Source of the DNA: Lethocerus indicus
Taxonomy: Eukaryota; Arthropoda; Insecta; Hemiptera; Belostomatidae
Direction of reading: 5' to 3'
DNA: 64,000 nucleotides
Assembly (NCBI GenBank): GCA_019843655.1
Contig: JACDQD010000102.1
Span: 7,015,501-7,079,500, forward strand
The translations under genes and the position numbers were made by a program. Positions 50,031-62,520 of the stretch are shown one piece after another (within the stretch, counting starts at the first letter, position 1; each line of letters opens with the position of its first letter). The notes below the pieces were generated by a model. It saw only the letters and a program-made list of their open reading frames with translations. It was not told where the DNA came from and searched no databases.

Positions 50031-50058
50031 TGAATCATTGCCAAGCTGCAATGATTCA
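50031..50058. repeat. 11-bp perfect inverted repeat, 6-nt loop
   Basis: TGAATCATTGC (50031-50041), loop CAAGCT, GCAATGATTCA (50048-50058). All 11 pairs are exact. Together with 48300 it has the longest exact arms I found in the window. ATTG/CAAT and TGATTCA-like (AP-1-like) sequences lie in each arm. Confidence 0.9.
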
Positions 50059-51882
50059 TAAGAGTCCCGACGGATAAGTGCAAGGACGTGAACTTTTCTG
50101 AATGCAGGCCGCGTTTATCCTACTTTCAGTTCTGACTCATGAAAAATTTATAACGAACGGCCCTTGGTACACTCCCAGCCACAGAAAAATGACTGTATAT
50201 ATTGTATATTGATCTGTTAATTATTAAAATTGTAATCCATTTATTTTACGAAAAGACTCTTCGATTTTATACTGAACTATTTTCTCTTTTACGGCCGTAA
50301 CAAATGAAGATTATCCGTCGATTACCCCGTACCTTTTGGAAGCGCTAATAATTAATTTTCATAACTCTAATAATAGGTTTTTGACGAAAGGAAACGTAAA
50401 TCTTTTGATTTGGTGTCAGGTTATCGTTTAGCGTTTAGCGTGTTGGTTATCCATCACCGTCGGTTTCGAAAAACCGGATAAAGCTGTCTCGAGTTGAGTT
50501 GACTGCGTCGTCAGGTGGCTGGGTTGGGGGGATCGGGGGTTGGGTGTTGAAGGAGTCGATCCATCGGGAGGACGGAATCACCCAACTGAGTTCAGTTCTC
50601 GTGTTACCCCTTTAATTTACAGTTGGCCCTCTCTCAATCATCCCCGGGACTCACTTTATTTCTCCCCTACTGTTTTCCCCCTTTATTCTGCTCCGATTCG
50701 GCCCCTTGTCTCGACCTACTTCCCCGGTTACGCCCCGAAGGATTTTCAGATGGGCTTTGCAGTTTTGCAATGGACAAGACGCAAAAGAATTAACGGAGTT
50801 TGCGGTGAAACAATTATAAAACCGCAATCACTACATTTGTACATATATTTAGCCCAAATTTATTCAACCCGAAAATGTTTCAATAGTTTTATTCGGTATT
50901 ATGTATTATCTTTAGATAGAATAACCCACTCATTGAACGGATTAAAAGGTAACTATAGTAATATTGTAATATCATGTTTTACCTTCAGATTGTCACTAGC
51001 ATACATTTAAAATTAATGCATAATCTATCTGTACATACAAATAATAATTGTAATTCATCATTTGGTAACGTGTAAAATGTTATACACATTTTAGGAATCG
51101 TGAAATGACTGCTGCATTTTACAGATTAACATTAGGCTATTTCCAATAACTTTAATTAAATAATAATTACAGTAAAATTTCCTTACATACTGTGTTTAAC
51201 TCGTGTGCAATTAATAGTTCAATTGACAAAACGGAATGGGGTGTAATAAAGTAAGTCTACGCTTCTGTAAGTCTTATTTCCCGACAGAATGAGTTAACCC
51301 AAAGTAACATTTACTGCCCAGAGAAAGAAAAAAAGAAGGGACTCAATTTCATCTGATTTTCAAGTTAACTAGTTTCGGAAACTGAAGAGCCGCTAAAGAC
51401 CTTCGGTTTACGAGTTGTTCAAGTTTTACGATTTATCCCATTAGGGACGATAATAGGTCTATACTTGTTAATGGTTCGGGACCCTCTTTTCCTTAAGGTC
51501 GTTGCGGTTTATCCCTGTTTACGATCCGCCCGAAACTCCAGCGCATTACCACATTCATATCACTTTTAATTGTTCAATGTTCCGTGTTAATTGCCGGCTC
51601 TGGGTATATTTCCAGCCAATTTCGAAATGATCCTGTCAAGAATTCATTTTTTGCCTTTGGACAGTACATTACAAATAAATTTTAAATACTATGCTTTAAG
51701 AAATTGTTCGGAACTCAAGTAATACAAATAATGGATATTGGCGCAGTATATTTGCCTTATCGTTAATTAGCTGAATTTTGTTTTGTCGTTAAATGTGAAG
51801 TCAAGGCGAATAGACGCACGAAACCAATTAATTTACGTCACGCCATTATACATCATTTTTGACAATAATATGTATTTAATAA

Positions 51883-51918
51883 CACGAATGTTTTTGTGGG
51901 CGAATGCACGAATGTTTT
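51883..51918. repeat. Direct repeat CACGAATGTTTT x2
   Basis: Exact 12-bp copies at 51883-51894 and 51907-51918, period 24. Confidence 0.85.
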
Positions 51919-52089
51919 CGTAAATGATTTTCATAAAACATCTCTGATAGTGAAATTCAGAATATATTCTCCTCTATTATTTTTTTAAAAGCGTGGTCAA
52001 AAAATTGAATTGAATTCAAATTTGCAAATGATGAGGTCCACGTATGAATCGCTTAACAAGAACTCTCATTATGTAAGCTCACCTCACCA

Positions 52090-52120
52090 GTTATATAGAA
52101 GAAACAGTTGTTATATAGAA
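52090..52120. repeat. Direct repeat GTTATATAGAA x2
   Basis: Exact 11-bp copies at 52090-52100 and 52110-52120, period 20; the preceding ACA/CA is also similar. Confidence 0.85.
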
Positions 52121-53480
52121 CTGAATTCTAACCGGTATTGTGGAGCTTTATTAAGCTGCACTTGTAATCAATTGAAATTTGCAATTCAACAAATTCATTT
52201 GCTCCGCCAGTGAGACTGGGATCCCCGGGTTAGTCCATTAACAACCGACTGCTGTAATCATTAAGATGTGCCGACATCGGACAATGGATTAATAATTAGA
52301 ACTCCGCCGCTTATCTAGAACGCCGATAAATTATGGTTTTATGCGAAGATTTTGAGACGAGTCGACGAACCCGGTTAACTAAATGGTTATACCAATATTG
52401 GGAAAGTTTCTCAGAATTGTTTGCTTTCCCACTTTGAGTTTCCACTTTAAGTGTAGTATGCAAGTCAATGACGACAGAATTGACGATGAAAACTGTGATT
52501 CCACACTTTACTTATGTAAGTGTTTCAGTCTGCTGTCGTCTCCAAGGCTTAAAATTAGAACTCTATTGTGCGCAGTATAAATAGAAAATCTCTAATATGA
52601 AAGAACAATTAAAATTCTTTTAAGTAGTTCTACTTACATAATATTTAAAAAAAGTGTTTTGTAAATGGTTCCAGCTACCCTACTTACAATTGGTACTAAC
52701 AATTATGATTTTTTTAAGTTGAAATATTATATTTGTAACATAATTTCGTGATATATGAATACAATAATATAGCCATGTTTCATTGATAAACTCCAGACAA
52801 TGGGTTTCGTGCACAGCTGATCCCATATAGCCTATGAAAGTCCTGAAATAAACTTGTATCACATGAAACAGCAAATAAAGTGAACAGGATGATGTATATC
52901 CTCATTACTAAGTTTGTCCCCTTTATAACGTAGCCTTCCTTCAGGTGAGCCCATTAATTAAATGAAGCGCCGTATCATAATTAAAGTTTCTCACATACGT
53001 CCGCCCCACCACCACCGAACACTGCAAGCCGCTCACTATTGTGTATTACCTATTGTCTTATGTTATTAAATTCTGTTGCCCTTAATTAACGCCGTGCATA
53101 TGCCCCGAAAGTAACTGTGATTCAAACGTGTGTGCAGATTTAATGAAGCTGAGACCATATCCTTAGAAGTACGCGAAACGTAAGTGATTATAAAAAGATC
53201 TCTACTACGCATAATGTGTTTGCTATTGCGTACTGCAATTAAGGATTTAAAATAACCTTCGTTTTATGAAAACCCCATGCCATTTACCATCATCTGGGCG
53301 ACATATCGAACTATTTTTATTCCGAGTATTCGACTATATTTTCAAAAGTTATTCCCCGCATATAGTTAATTATTTAAACTATCTATAGACAATAAGCCTA
53401 CGGATTTTTTTGCTAATCGTGAATCAGTGAAAAACCGCCTTTTTGCAACAAAAATTCTATTATACCTGATTCATTTATTT

Positions 53481-55450
53481 ATATTATACGGTAGTGGCGT
53501 AGTCATATATTCGCGCATCATTATTCTGACTTAGTTTATTCGAAATAAACCGTTATATAAATAAATATATATAATAAATATTTTGTATCAATTATTTTGT
53601 TACTTCGGTTGAATTGGAGAGAGATTTTCACTCGGGGCTGCCTACAGAATGGTGAAGCTTTTTTCTCTCATTAGGCACAGTACATACTACGGGCTTCATC
53701 GCGGGTATCTGCGTCATAGACACTTTTTTACTCGTTTTCCTGTGAAAGTATTCTGTCTGTGTATTACCAGGTAACGTAATTTGTGGGAGCACACGATCCC
53801 AGTCTTCGTCATGAGGTCGTCCTACCTATTGATATGGTCCCGCTAAATTATGCTTACATTCTTCAGTAATCGGGATGTGAGGTCATACAAAAGTCATGGA
53901 CAAACGGTGTCGATGCGCCTATTACGGTTCAAATTCTGTACCATGGGAACAATTTTTACAGATCTAACAGTGAGTGAGAATTAATTATTAGTTATGATGA
54001 CTGCTCGATAGTATTTGAGTGTAATAAATGTTCGTATAAGCATCATTACTTGTTCTAATAAATTTAAATAGGGACAAATATTGGATCGCCATATACCAGA
54101 CCTTCGGTGTCTAATTATAGCAATACAATGTTGGCCGATGTGTTGGCCAAACTCTTTTCTCGCTGCCAAACCATTCCTCCGCTGCTGTTCAGTACTTGCC
54201 CAAGGTCCGGCTTGATCTCGATCGACGTGATTGATGACAAGTTGTAGCCTATCTCTTTGGATCCATGAGATTTTCAGGCTCCGTCTTAAAGGACGGCCAG
54301 CCCGTCCCGCCTTGAGTTCAGTCACGACCGAAGTGAATCGTGCTCCGGGTCCCGGGTCCCATCTCACAGGCCATCCAGTCATCGCCATGAACCGTTCGGC
54401 CTTCAATTCGGACATCAATTACTAAACCTTCTTTTTGTAACGATTCAAACCGTTGCTTCGGTTATTTAAAGAACTCGTTGTTGGATGTATTTGTTTATCT
54501 GGCGTTTTTGTTGCCTGCAGTTTAATTTATTGGTTAATTGCTTGGGTGTAGATTATGGATCCTAATTCGCGATTATGAATTTTATATTAAATACACCGAA
54601 AAGCTAACCTAATTTTTGTGTACCGACACAATACTGTCTGTCTGATCGTTTATTTCTTTTTATAAGAGGTATTCTGGTTAAGGTAAAAATATAAGTGATA
54701 AATGTAGGTTTCGGTACGATTGGTTCTGTATATTACAGTGGGGTCGAAATAAGAAGGAAAAAGGGAGCCCGTGGTTGGACCGAGGGCGGTCCACAGTTAA
54801 TCTAATGACTTGGAAACTTCTCCTGAAAAGGTTTCCTTGCGGGAGCACCGGGGTAACAGATGACGTTGCACCATGCGGCGCTGTCGTGTCGCGAAAATAT
54901 TGTACTTAATAGGTTGTTTGTCATCGGGAAAAACCCTCCACAATTCGGACCCGATCGGTTTCAAACCGGCATTATGTCCGCGTCCCCGGTTATTATTGTT
55001 TTTTTAGCCCGAATTCCACTGCATCTGGGACCGTTTCAATTTGGTGAACGCCAGTAGGCAGTTCGGTCGCGGTATCGATTCTGTCGAATCACCCCCCGGG
55101 CCCTTTAATAACTCTGGGCCGTAAATTTCTGGAATAATCAAATTAGTGCTAATAGCCGGCCATCGGACTGGCCGTTCCGTTTTTCTTTATGGAGCGTCAA
55201 ATAAAATTACATTTTCCCGCCTCGTTTTCATCCACCCCCCTATCTCTTGACCCAGATCGTGTCCACCGAAGTGTACGATATTTCCCAGGAATTATGGCCA
55301 TATTCCTTCGCTAATTATCCCAGAAATGATTTATTGGACCATTGAATTCATCCCATCATTCATCGTTCGCCGGAATCCATTATACGCTCAGATGATGTGG
55401 CGACGCAATTATCTCCACATAATTGTCAGACACCACTGAAGCGATTTTTA
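53481..55450. other. Possible decayed mobile-element remnant and G+C-rich island
   Basis: GGTAGTGGCGTAGTCATA at about 53493-53510 is loosely like the GTGGCGTAG ends of some DNA transposons; no partner terminus was found. It precedes the 145-codon minus-strand frame described separately. A G+C-rich island follows at 54760-55270, with frame 54860-55057 (65 codons) unremarkable. Confidence 0.35.
53981..54418 (-). other. 145-codon open frame, possible retroelement relic
   Basis: The frame starts with ATG-ATG at 54418 and reads leftward. Roughly residues 35-60 include GRAGRPLRR followed by a SWIQRDRLQ-like stretch. This loosely recalls the GRP-x-RW...W-x-x-A-x-DR pattern near the C-terminus of some non-LTR retrotransposon polyproteins. 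Key positions are missing, the rest is unrecognisable and the length is not beyond chance. It has no introns, promoter or poly-A signal that I could assign. It is most likely chance and possibly a decayed element. Confidence 0.15.
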
Positions 55451-57770
55451 AGGAAAAAGGAACAGAGGAAACTTTTGAAGGACACTAGCTAGTTTTCTGG
55501 GACATATGATCTATGTGTCATTCATTAATAGTAATTGAAACATATATGTCAACTAATTACTCTCCCCACTAGCTTTGTATACGATATTTCTATAGAAAGA
55601 CTGTTATTTTATATTTTCTGTCTAATGAGCTTGAAATTGGCCTGTCCGGCTCGTGATACTTTATAGAGAGTAGCGTCAAAATAAAATTGTTTCTTGTGTC
55701 GATGAGGCCCGTCTAATTTTACACGCTAGCTACTACGAAAGCATACACACTGACAGTTTGTCGCAGGTGGTAGTATTTCCAACACAGGAGCAACGCATGC
55801 AACCCTGTTAGACGTCAAAAACTAATGTGAACTCTTCCTCGGGTGAACACGGAGCGACCGATTCGTGTCCGGCCGACCGCGCCCAAATAATAACCTGTTT
55901 TCCACGCTTCCCCTCCACCCATCTGAACTGGCGTTGTAACAATAATAATAGTACATTTCCCTTTGAACGCCGGAACATTATAACGGCCGTTATATTGCCT
56001 GACTTCAATATTCCCAGCTTGGAAATGTGCTATATATTATAAAAAACCAGAAAACAATTATGTTTGACTTAATTTCGAATAATTGATGAAGAGCATGCAT
56101 TGGTATAATTCAGTGTAACTATAATTCAATTTGACTTATTCTAAACTTATAAGCTGCAATACCTGCCAGTAGGTAGAACCGATGTGTTCAAAGCTAGTCG
56201 GAAGATTGGTTGTGTCAACTGTCCATCGTGGTGGGTTCCATTTTATAAATTGAGCCCAGTGAAGAGTGTCCGGTCTGTAGAGCTGGGTTCTCCTTTTTCC
56301 GGCCGAGCCTTCACTTCCGCCGTGTCCCGTGTCTCGTAAGGTTTCCTGTCACAGTCCGAGTCTATTCTAGGAGACGGGGACCGGCAATTGATTTGTCTCG
56401 AGTCACTACCCGCTTAACCTTACTAATCCAATAAGGTCGGGCCGGCCAACTCAAAGGCCGCGCTCCAGCCAGGCCTCGGACACCCTTTCGGACTTTCTCC
56501 TCCAGCTCTTGGTATTCCTAATTCGATGAGCGTCTCTATTGGATTGACGACTTGCTGCAGGTTGTGTCGATTAAATTTACACCTTACTATTCGTGTGGGA
56601 GAAAGAATTTGACGCTGCGGAATTCGATATCGTGTTTCTATATTTCCTGAAAGTCACAATTGTTATTACCATTTTCCTTTACTTCGATAGAATTTTCTTG
56701 GCTTTATAGATGTTCTTAAGAGGATATCATTTGGTATATACCAGAAAATCATGTCTCAGACAGGCACGAAGAGACACGTTGGGCTATCACAGTGACTACA
56801 GATAGAAAGGTTAGGACTATTTAGATTATTATGATGTTCCAACTAAATTTAAAAAATTACTGTTCATTAATCTAAAAATAACCTTCCTTTTGTTATAATT
56901 AATTGTCAAAAACAATTAGATCGTGTTTATTAGCTTTAAAAAATAAATATCTTTGCTGGAGAAAATTGTTGCAAGTTACCTATCGAGTACCCAACTTTAA
57001 AATTACTAATTTCGTTTTTCTAAAGCCTTCAGTAAACCTCATAGAGCATTTATATTAACCTTCAAAATTCTGTAAGAATACTGTAGTATGATTTTAAATT
57101 ATCTTGTAATATCATCGGAGTAGTAATCAATTTATAATTAAGTTAATTATTCGCGTCGAATTATTTAATGTGGATTATTGTCTTCCTCCTATTGACTACT
57201 GTAGACATCGGTCGACCAAGTTCTGCCAATAATTTCGTTCTATTAAGTTCGAAGTCCCCAGATTAGTCTACATTGGGGTCACTAATTAACTAATTAAGTT
57301 TGATACATTGGATGAGGTCACGGCTTCGAATATATTATATCGGACAGGAATATCCTCTGTAATTGATTTATATCTATACGGTAGATCTATCATTGAGTTA
57401 GTGAACGTTCTGTAGGTGAACTGGGGACCGGGCCGAGAATGGCAATTGCGAACGCTGTCAGGGCACTGAGAATGATTGCTTTCCCCCCTTCTCTACGATT
57501 CAAGACATGCGATGCTTTAATGAAATAAAACCTTCTGGCCGACACGGGATTCAACGTGAAAACATTCCTAATATCCCCATGCTGTCCTGAACTTTAATAA
57601 TCATACGTAGACAAATACATAAAATGGAACGATACATAATAGCGATAGATTATTAAATAGTTATCGAGCTGGTCTACATAGATCGAATTCATTAATTAGT
57701 TAGTAGTTAATCCTTCCGCTGTGGTTTGGTTCATCATAGTTATTTATAATTGTTTTTCATTAATGTTACT
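55451..57770. other. A+T-rich spacer with island at 56.25-56.55 kb
   Basis: The island (about 56270-56530) includes GGGCCGGCC near 56440. Overlapping frames at 55808-56042 on both strands have no motifs. About 57110-57310 is rich in AATTAAGTTAATTA-type homeodomain cores. No gene recognised. Confidence 0.5.
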
Positions 57771-58170
57771 TTTTAAATGATTACCCCGGACAAGGCGGGC
57801 GGTCAACTGCCGCGCTTTCAACCCAAGTTTGGGGCCCAATCGAAAACCATCTTTACTCGGCATCCTATTAGGCTAATGCAGATAGTGTCTTCGCGGTATT
57901 AGCACTTTGTATATACCGCGGGCGGGGCCGGCGGCGTAATTCAGCGTTTGATGCATTTAGTTAAACTGAACCGAGGCCCGCTCTGGATACGGGACTCTGT
58001 TATATTAATTACCGGTTGCCTCCAACCCCGCGGTGTTGTCGGAAATCGCCTTAACTCGAGAAGATTAACTCCCGGGTGGGGTACGGCGCCATCTGTTACT
58101 CGAAGCATTGTTCTTGTTCATATTCTAAAGCTTCAGACTAGCAGACAGTTAACAATTCCCGCTCCGATGG

Positions 58171-58200
58171 GTCTCTTCCCCTCTCTCTCTCACTCCCTTT
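58171..58200. repeat. Pyrimidine tract with CTCTCTCTCTC
   Basis: The plus strand is nearly all C/T, with an 11-base CT alternation at 58181-58191. On the minus strand this is GAGAG repeated, the core bound by GAGA-type factors in insects. Binding is inference. Confidence 0.7.
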
Positions 58201-58950
58201 CTATACCTCGCCGGGAATTTTCCTCGACATAAGCGTTCAAGGCTTTTGTTAACATCAATTCGGCCGTTTCACATCTTAAATGTCCTTTTGTTTAATGCTT
58301 TAGCATTGAATTGACGTATTAGCACGAATAGTACTCGAGTCAGTAAGAAAAAATTGTTTATCTTATTACGTATACAGTAATCGGATTACTCTACTCGTGT
58401 CGAATAAATGATCGACGAGTAGTTTTCAGTTTTATAGAAATTAAGATTGATATAATTAATTTCTCTAACACTATATCTGTCCTTAGTAAGTGGTCATTGT
58501 TACAACTAAAAGATACTGTTGTTTAAACACCCCTGTAATCATTGCTAGCGGCATATCAATGGTGATCGAAAGGTAATGGGGAAGCTCGAATCTGGCGGAC
58601 TCAGAAATATTGTGTTTCAGAAGCAATATTTTGCCGTAGCGGGGCCTGCCGTACCCCGGAGTGGAATAAATTTCCGGCCCCGAGGCGCACCATATCACCG
58701 GCCGATAATCGAATTAATGCGCTTTTGTCTAATGGCGGGGCGTGGGTTCCGGGCCACTACATAATGTGTATTGGTCATCGCCCGGTATAAATCGGTTTAA
58801 TTAATCCGAACGGAGAATCCGGTTTGTTTTTCCCGGTGAAATAAATCACGGCCGTGGGGAACAAAGGTGGGTGTGAAGCCAGCCCGATATCGGTTGTTGG
58901 CTTGGACGCCGTTTTCATTGTCGTTACCCAACCCCGATTTATGCTCTAAT

Positions 58951-58981
58951 GGGGAGGCGGGTGGTGGGGTGATGTGGGGGG
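58951..58981 (+). repeat. Canonical G-quadruplex motif, plus strand
   Basis: GGGG (58951-58954), GGG (58959-58961), GGGG (58966-58969) and GGGGGG (58976-58981), with loops of 4, 4 and 6 nt. Confidence 0.85.
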
Positions 58982-60010
58982 CGGCGGAGCACTACTAAAA
59001 CGAACCGGAAACTACAATGGGAAGAACAATAATTTCTGGTGTCGGTACCTTCGCCTGGCCCCGCTCGGCCAGCCCTGATTGTCGCCCGCCGCTAGCTTTT
59101 CCCAATGAGCCCGGTTATCGTGAGCCTTTATTCGAATGGATTTTCCAATTTATGTGCCAAGTCTTTATTGCTCGTCCACTTTTACAGTCTCGTTCATTGT
59201 CGCCAATTAGTCAATACGAGTGAAAAGTAAACGGCTTTTTTCTTTTATTTCAACGTTCTTTCGCCTAACTATTGATGTACAATGAAATAGTAATGGCAGC
59301 CCGTTGTATCCGCATAGAACATTATCGAGAACATAATCGACTATCTTATTTCCTACTTTTCTTTATGGTTATGCAAATAATTGTGTTTATAAACTCAACA
59401 CATGTGGCACCTTGAAAGAAATGGTGTTTCATCTAATGAATCCGATATAAATTTAAATTCAAAATCAGTAAAAATTTATAATTCAAGTTTGCCAGTTATT
59501 GACAGATATTTAATCGGTCGTTGCGCAATTTAATATTACGTTCCACCTTGGGAAATCGAAATTATTTCTGAAAATGTTTTTACGGACAATAAATTCCGAA
59601 ATTAATCAGGATAAGGCGGATATTCGGAGGTACAAATTGAGGTTCAAATGGGGGATAAGGGTACCGGCTTTATCCCATAATGTAACGGTGGGCCCTAACA
59701 ACGCAGTTGTGATTCAACCTATAGGCTGGAGGGTCTTGGGATAGCGCAGTTCCCATATCCGGGCGGGCTGTATCCGGGTCCCTTAACGGTTACAGTTCTT
59801 CCCGGGCGGGCCAATTGGTTGCCGGGCTGACGCTCGTTGTGCGGTTTTATTTGACGCCTGTTTCGCCGGCTTGTCGAGAGCCGACTGTCCCCGTGGAGCT
59901 CCAGATGGCCTCTTGCAACATTTGGCCCGCCGGAATGGCCCCCTGGCGTTCACCGACCGTAAATAAAACTTTTTGAATTGGACGCGACCTAGCACGGCTT
60001 TCTAGATTGC

Positions 60011-62520
60011 AGTAATCTCTTTTTAGATATCGGAAAAGTACGTTTTAATAAACAAAGAGAATTTGATGGGAGAGGAGCTATACTCGAGACCAAGCACCGT
60101 TTTCGGCGTCTCAAGATCACTAGAAATGCACTTATGGTAGAAATACAAAAACCATTAACTTGCATAACAAATCTTCTATCTTCAATCTCGATTTAAGTAA
60201 CAATTAACATTTAAGAATAAGGTGATTGGCTGGGAAACGAAAAAAAAGTCTAACTACCGAAGATTCGCGCGGAGGAACCAATGATAGGATGAACCAACGA
60301 TGATGAGGACATAAATTAGTTCACGACTCAATTTTAAAGAACCAGTCGTCAAATAGTATGCGGGTAAAGCTTTCACTCATGCCAGTGAATGAATACATTA
60401 AAAAGACCAAAAAAAACTTCGAGAACTGTGCATCTTTTAATCAAATTAACTTACCAAACGTTTGTCTCATGTCAAATATGATTTTAACCATCACAGCAAT
60501 GTTAGATTACTATTAATTATATATTTTATGGTATAAAAATAACGTGAAAGATATTGCTCTTACAGTGCTAGGTGCAAGAATGTCTTTCAACCGAGAAATA
60601 TCAGTTTTAATCTCGTACAAATTTAGTTGGGAAGAAGTTATCAAATTACACTATATGTAACGTTACTCGATACAATACAGTTGGATGGAACAAAAGCTGA
60701 TTTATGGTATAAGATTCTTCGGTGGGAAAAAAACTCAGATAGACCGCAGAGAAGAGTGAGCTGTTAGAAGGGGGAGGGGTGAAGTTGGATGTTTTTGTCG
60801 GGCACTTCCCCCGCCTCATTATATCAGAGTGCAGTCCACTTTGTCCTACACTCCGAAATATTATATCCCAGGGTCCCGTCCGCCCTCTTTCTACCACGCC
60901 CTTTTCACATCGCAGTTACCACTTAGCACTTGGTAGTCGCGTGGGAAAAAGGTCCGGAGAAAGTTTCCAGTCGGAGGATGAAATCCGGAACATTAAACGA
61001 CCAGAGTAACTGTCACGTACTTTGTTCAGGTACAAAGCGTTCAATCAGTCATTTCTCTCTCGTTTATTACCGTTGACATAAAGTTATAAAATGCAGAGTT
61101 AGTTTAAACACCTATCCCATAGTTCAGAATTTACCCTTAGGTTTAAAAAATGGCAGTAGTGAGAAACACCAAATAATTTTGAAATGAAAAATCAGTTGAC
61201 TAATCAATTTAAATTGGATTTATAAATTTCGTGATGTTCCCAGTGGTGTGTTCCATATATTATGGGCTGGTCTTACGAGGGTAATATGTCCGACCGTCGA
61301 TTGGATCTCAAGGGTTTCATCTCGTCCTGAACGCGTTTACGTTTACTCAAATGACATTCAACGTGTTACTTATTTATGGAATATTTGTTTCGGCGGCGTT
61401 AATGATAATTTGGCATCGCTTCCAAACGGTTCTCTAATAGGAGTCTGCAGCCGCCGGTCCATTACCTAAATGCGGTCAATTCGTGGGCGGCGGCGGTTTA
61501 ATAAGCGAGAGCCAGCGAAGGAGGGCTCTGCAAACCCGAGCCCGATCAGACTCTACAAAGCCCGAAAAGGTTTTTTTCCATTTCTGGTCTGTCCCCTTTT
61601 CAACAACTGTACCTTTCACAAAACTTCCAATTACGGCTGCTTTGGCGTAACGCCAAGTAATTTGCTCCTCGCGTTTATCTCTGGCCGGCGCATCCCATTT
61701 TTTTGTCAAGTAAAATGACACATGTTTAAATTGCGTACTTTCCGACATCGTCTCGCGTATTTCTCCCGTTATGAGTTTAATAATTCGGCGCATTAATATC
61801 CTTTAACAGCTGTATCCTATGCTTTAATTCAGTATCACGAATTCTTCCGAATATCTCGGGCCGGCTAAGGGCAGTGGTAAAAGTCGGAGCAGAACCGGGA
61901 TCAGTCACCATGCGTTAAACAACAAAAAATTTTTTTTCAAAATGAATATGGGATGTGTGAATTTGCAATATTTGTATCATAATACTATCCACATTTTGGT
62001 TTTATACATTCCTGTAAAGTGTTGTCCCCATATTGCAGCATTCCTTTTGTGGTTAGATGGACAAAAAACGTTTTTTGTGTAGAGTATTCAAAATGCTCTG
62101 CACTGCAAATATGCCTACGCACAATACAACTTTGTATCATTGCTTTAGGTAAATATTATAAGTTGTTCTGAATGGATTATCGTTCCAGTTTTAAAACCCT
62201 TACTGAAGAAGCTGTGGGGAAATGAGGAAAGGTGAGGGAGGTATTTGGGAGCATGTCCCGGAGGGTGTTTTCGCCGATTATAGGGAAAATATATTGAAGT
62301 GACTTTGGGGAGGGGACTCTCTGAAATCCATTTAACTGAGCCACTTTAAGTCGGGCTTGGATAACTACGTCTTCCTGGGCAACTTTTTTGCCTCGTCCTC
62401 ATCCACGAGACCCGATATTTTATCCTGCGACTGCCATTAAAATTCATACATTTGGCCCTCCACACTCTCTCCCCGTACTATTAAAGCAATGCCCACTTAA
62501 CCTAAGAGAAACGAACCAAG
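60011..62520. other. A+T-rich DNA with islands at 60.8-61.0 and 61.25-61.7 kb
   Basis: CGTGGGAA at 60940-60947 is an exact Su(H)/CSL core. The second island contains GGGCGGCGGCGG (about 61485-61496) and an NFI-type palindrome. Frames at 60646, 60779, 61248, 61470 and 61476 overlap on both strands without recognisable domains. Confidence 0.5.
61642..61656. promoter_or_regulatory. Exact NFI-type full palindrome
   Basis: TTGGC-GTAAC-GCCAA matches the nuclear factor I consensus TTGGCN5GCCAA at every fixed position, and the spacer extends the dyad to 7+7 around one A. Insects have an NFI orthologue. Occupancy is not shown. Confidence 0.45.

Larger units (their letters stand above)
49231..50770. 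other. Two small islands with A+T-rich DNA between
   Basis: Islands lie at about 49250-49440 and 50500-50760; the second is pyrimidine-rich on plus from 50600. Between them are two inverted repeats (49750 and 50031). The longest open frame in the window, 50540-51010 (156 codons, TTG start), covers the second island and continues into A+T-rich DNA. It has no domain and is treated as chance. Confidence 0.5.
50771..53480. other. A+T-rich spacer
   Basis: Nothing gene-like. Two short direct repeats occur (51883 and 52090). A mixed patch at about 51430-51610 has no further structure. Frames at 52010, 52383 and 52680 (64-67 codons) are unremarkable. Confidence 0.6.
57771..60010. other. Largest island cluster in the window
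   Basis: Three islands (57780-58220, 58560-59110 and 59640-60000) sit within 2.2 kb. The first has GGGCGGGGC (57920-57928) and a CT-rich tract at 58171-58200. The second has a G-quadruplex motif. Frames of 62-94 codons follow the composition on both strands, and none is recognised. Confidence 0.5.

Noticed and set aside
50540..51010. Longest open frame (156 codons, plus)
   Set aside because: Non-ATG (TTG) start, composition shifts from pyrimidine-rich to A+T-rich mid-frame, no domain, and length within chance for 64 kb.
9754..59378. Five exact POU octamers (ATGCAAAT/ATTTGCAT at 9754, 22015, 35063, 46481 and 59371)
   Set aside because: Widely scattered and only slightly above the count expected in A+T-rich DNA; not evidence of a POU-controlled array.
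4671..60947. Three exact Su(H)/CSL cores (4671, 19212, 60940)
   Set aside because: Isolated, not paired and close to chance frequency in 128 kb of strand.
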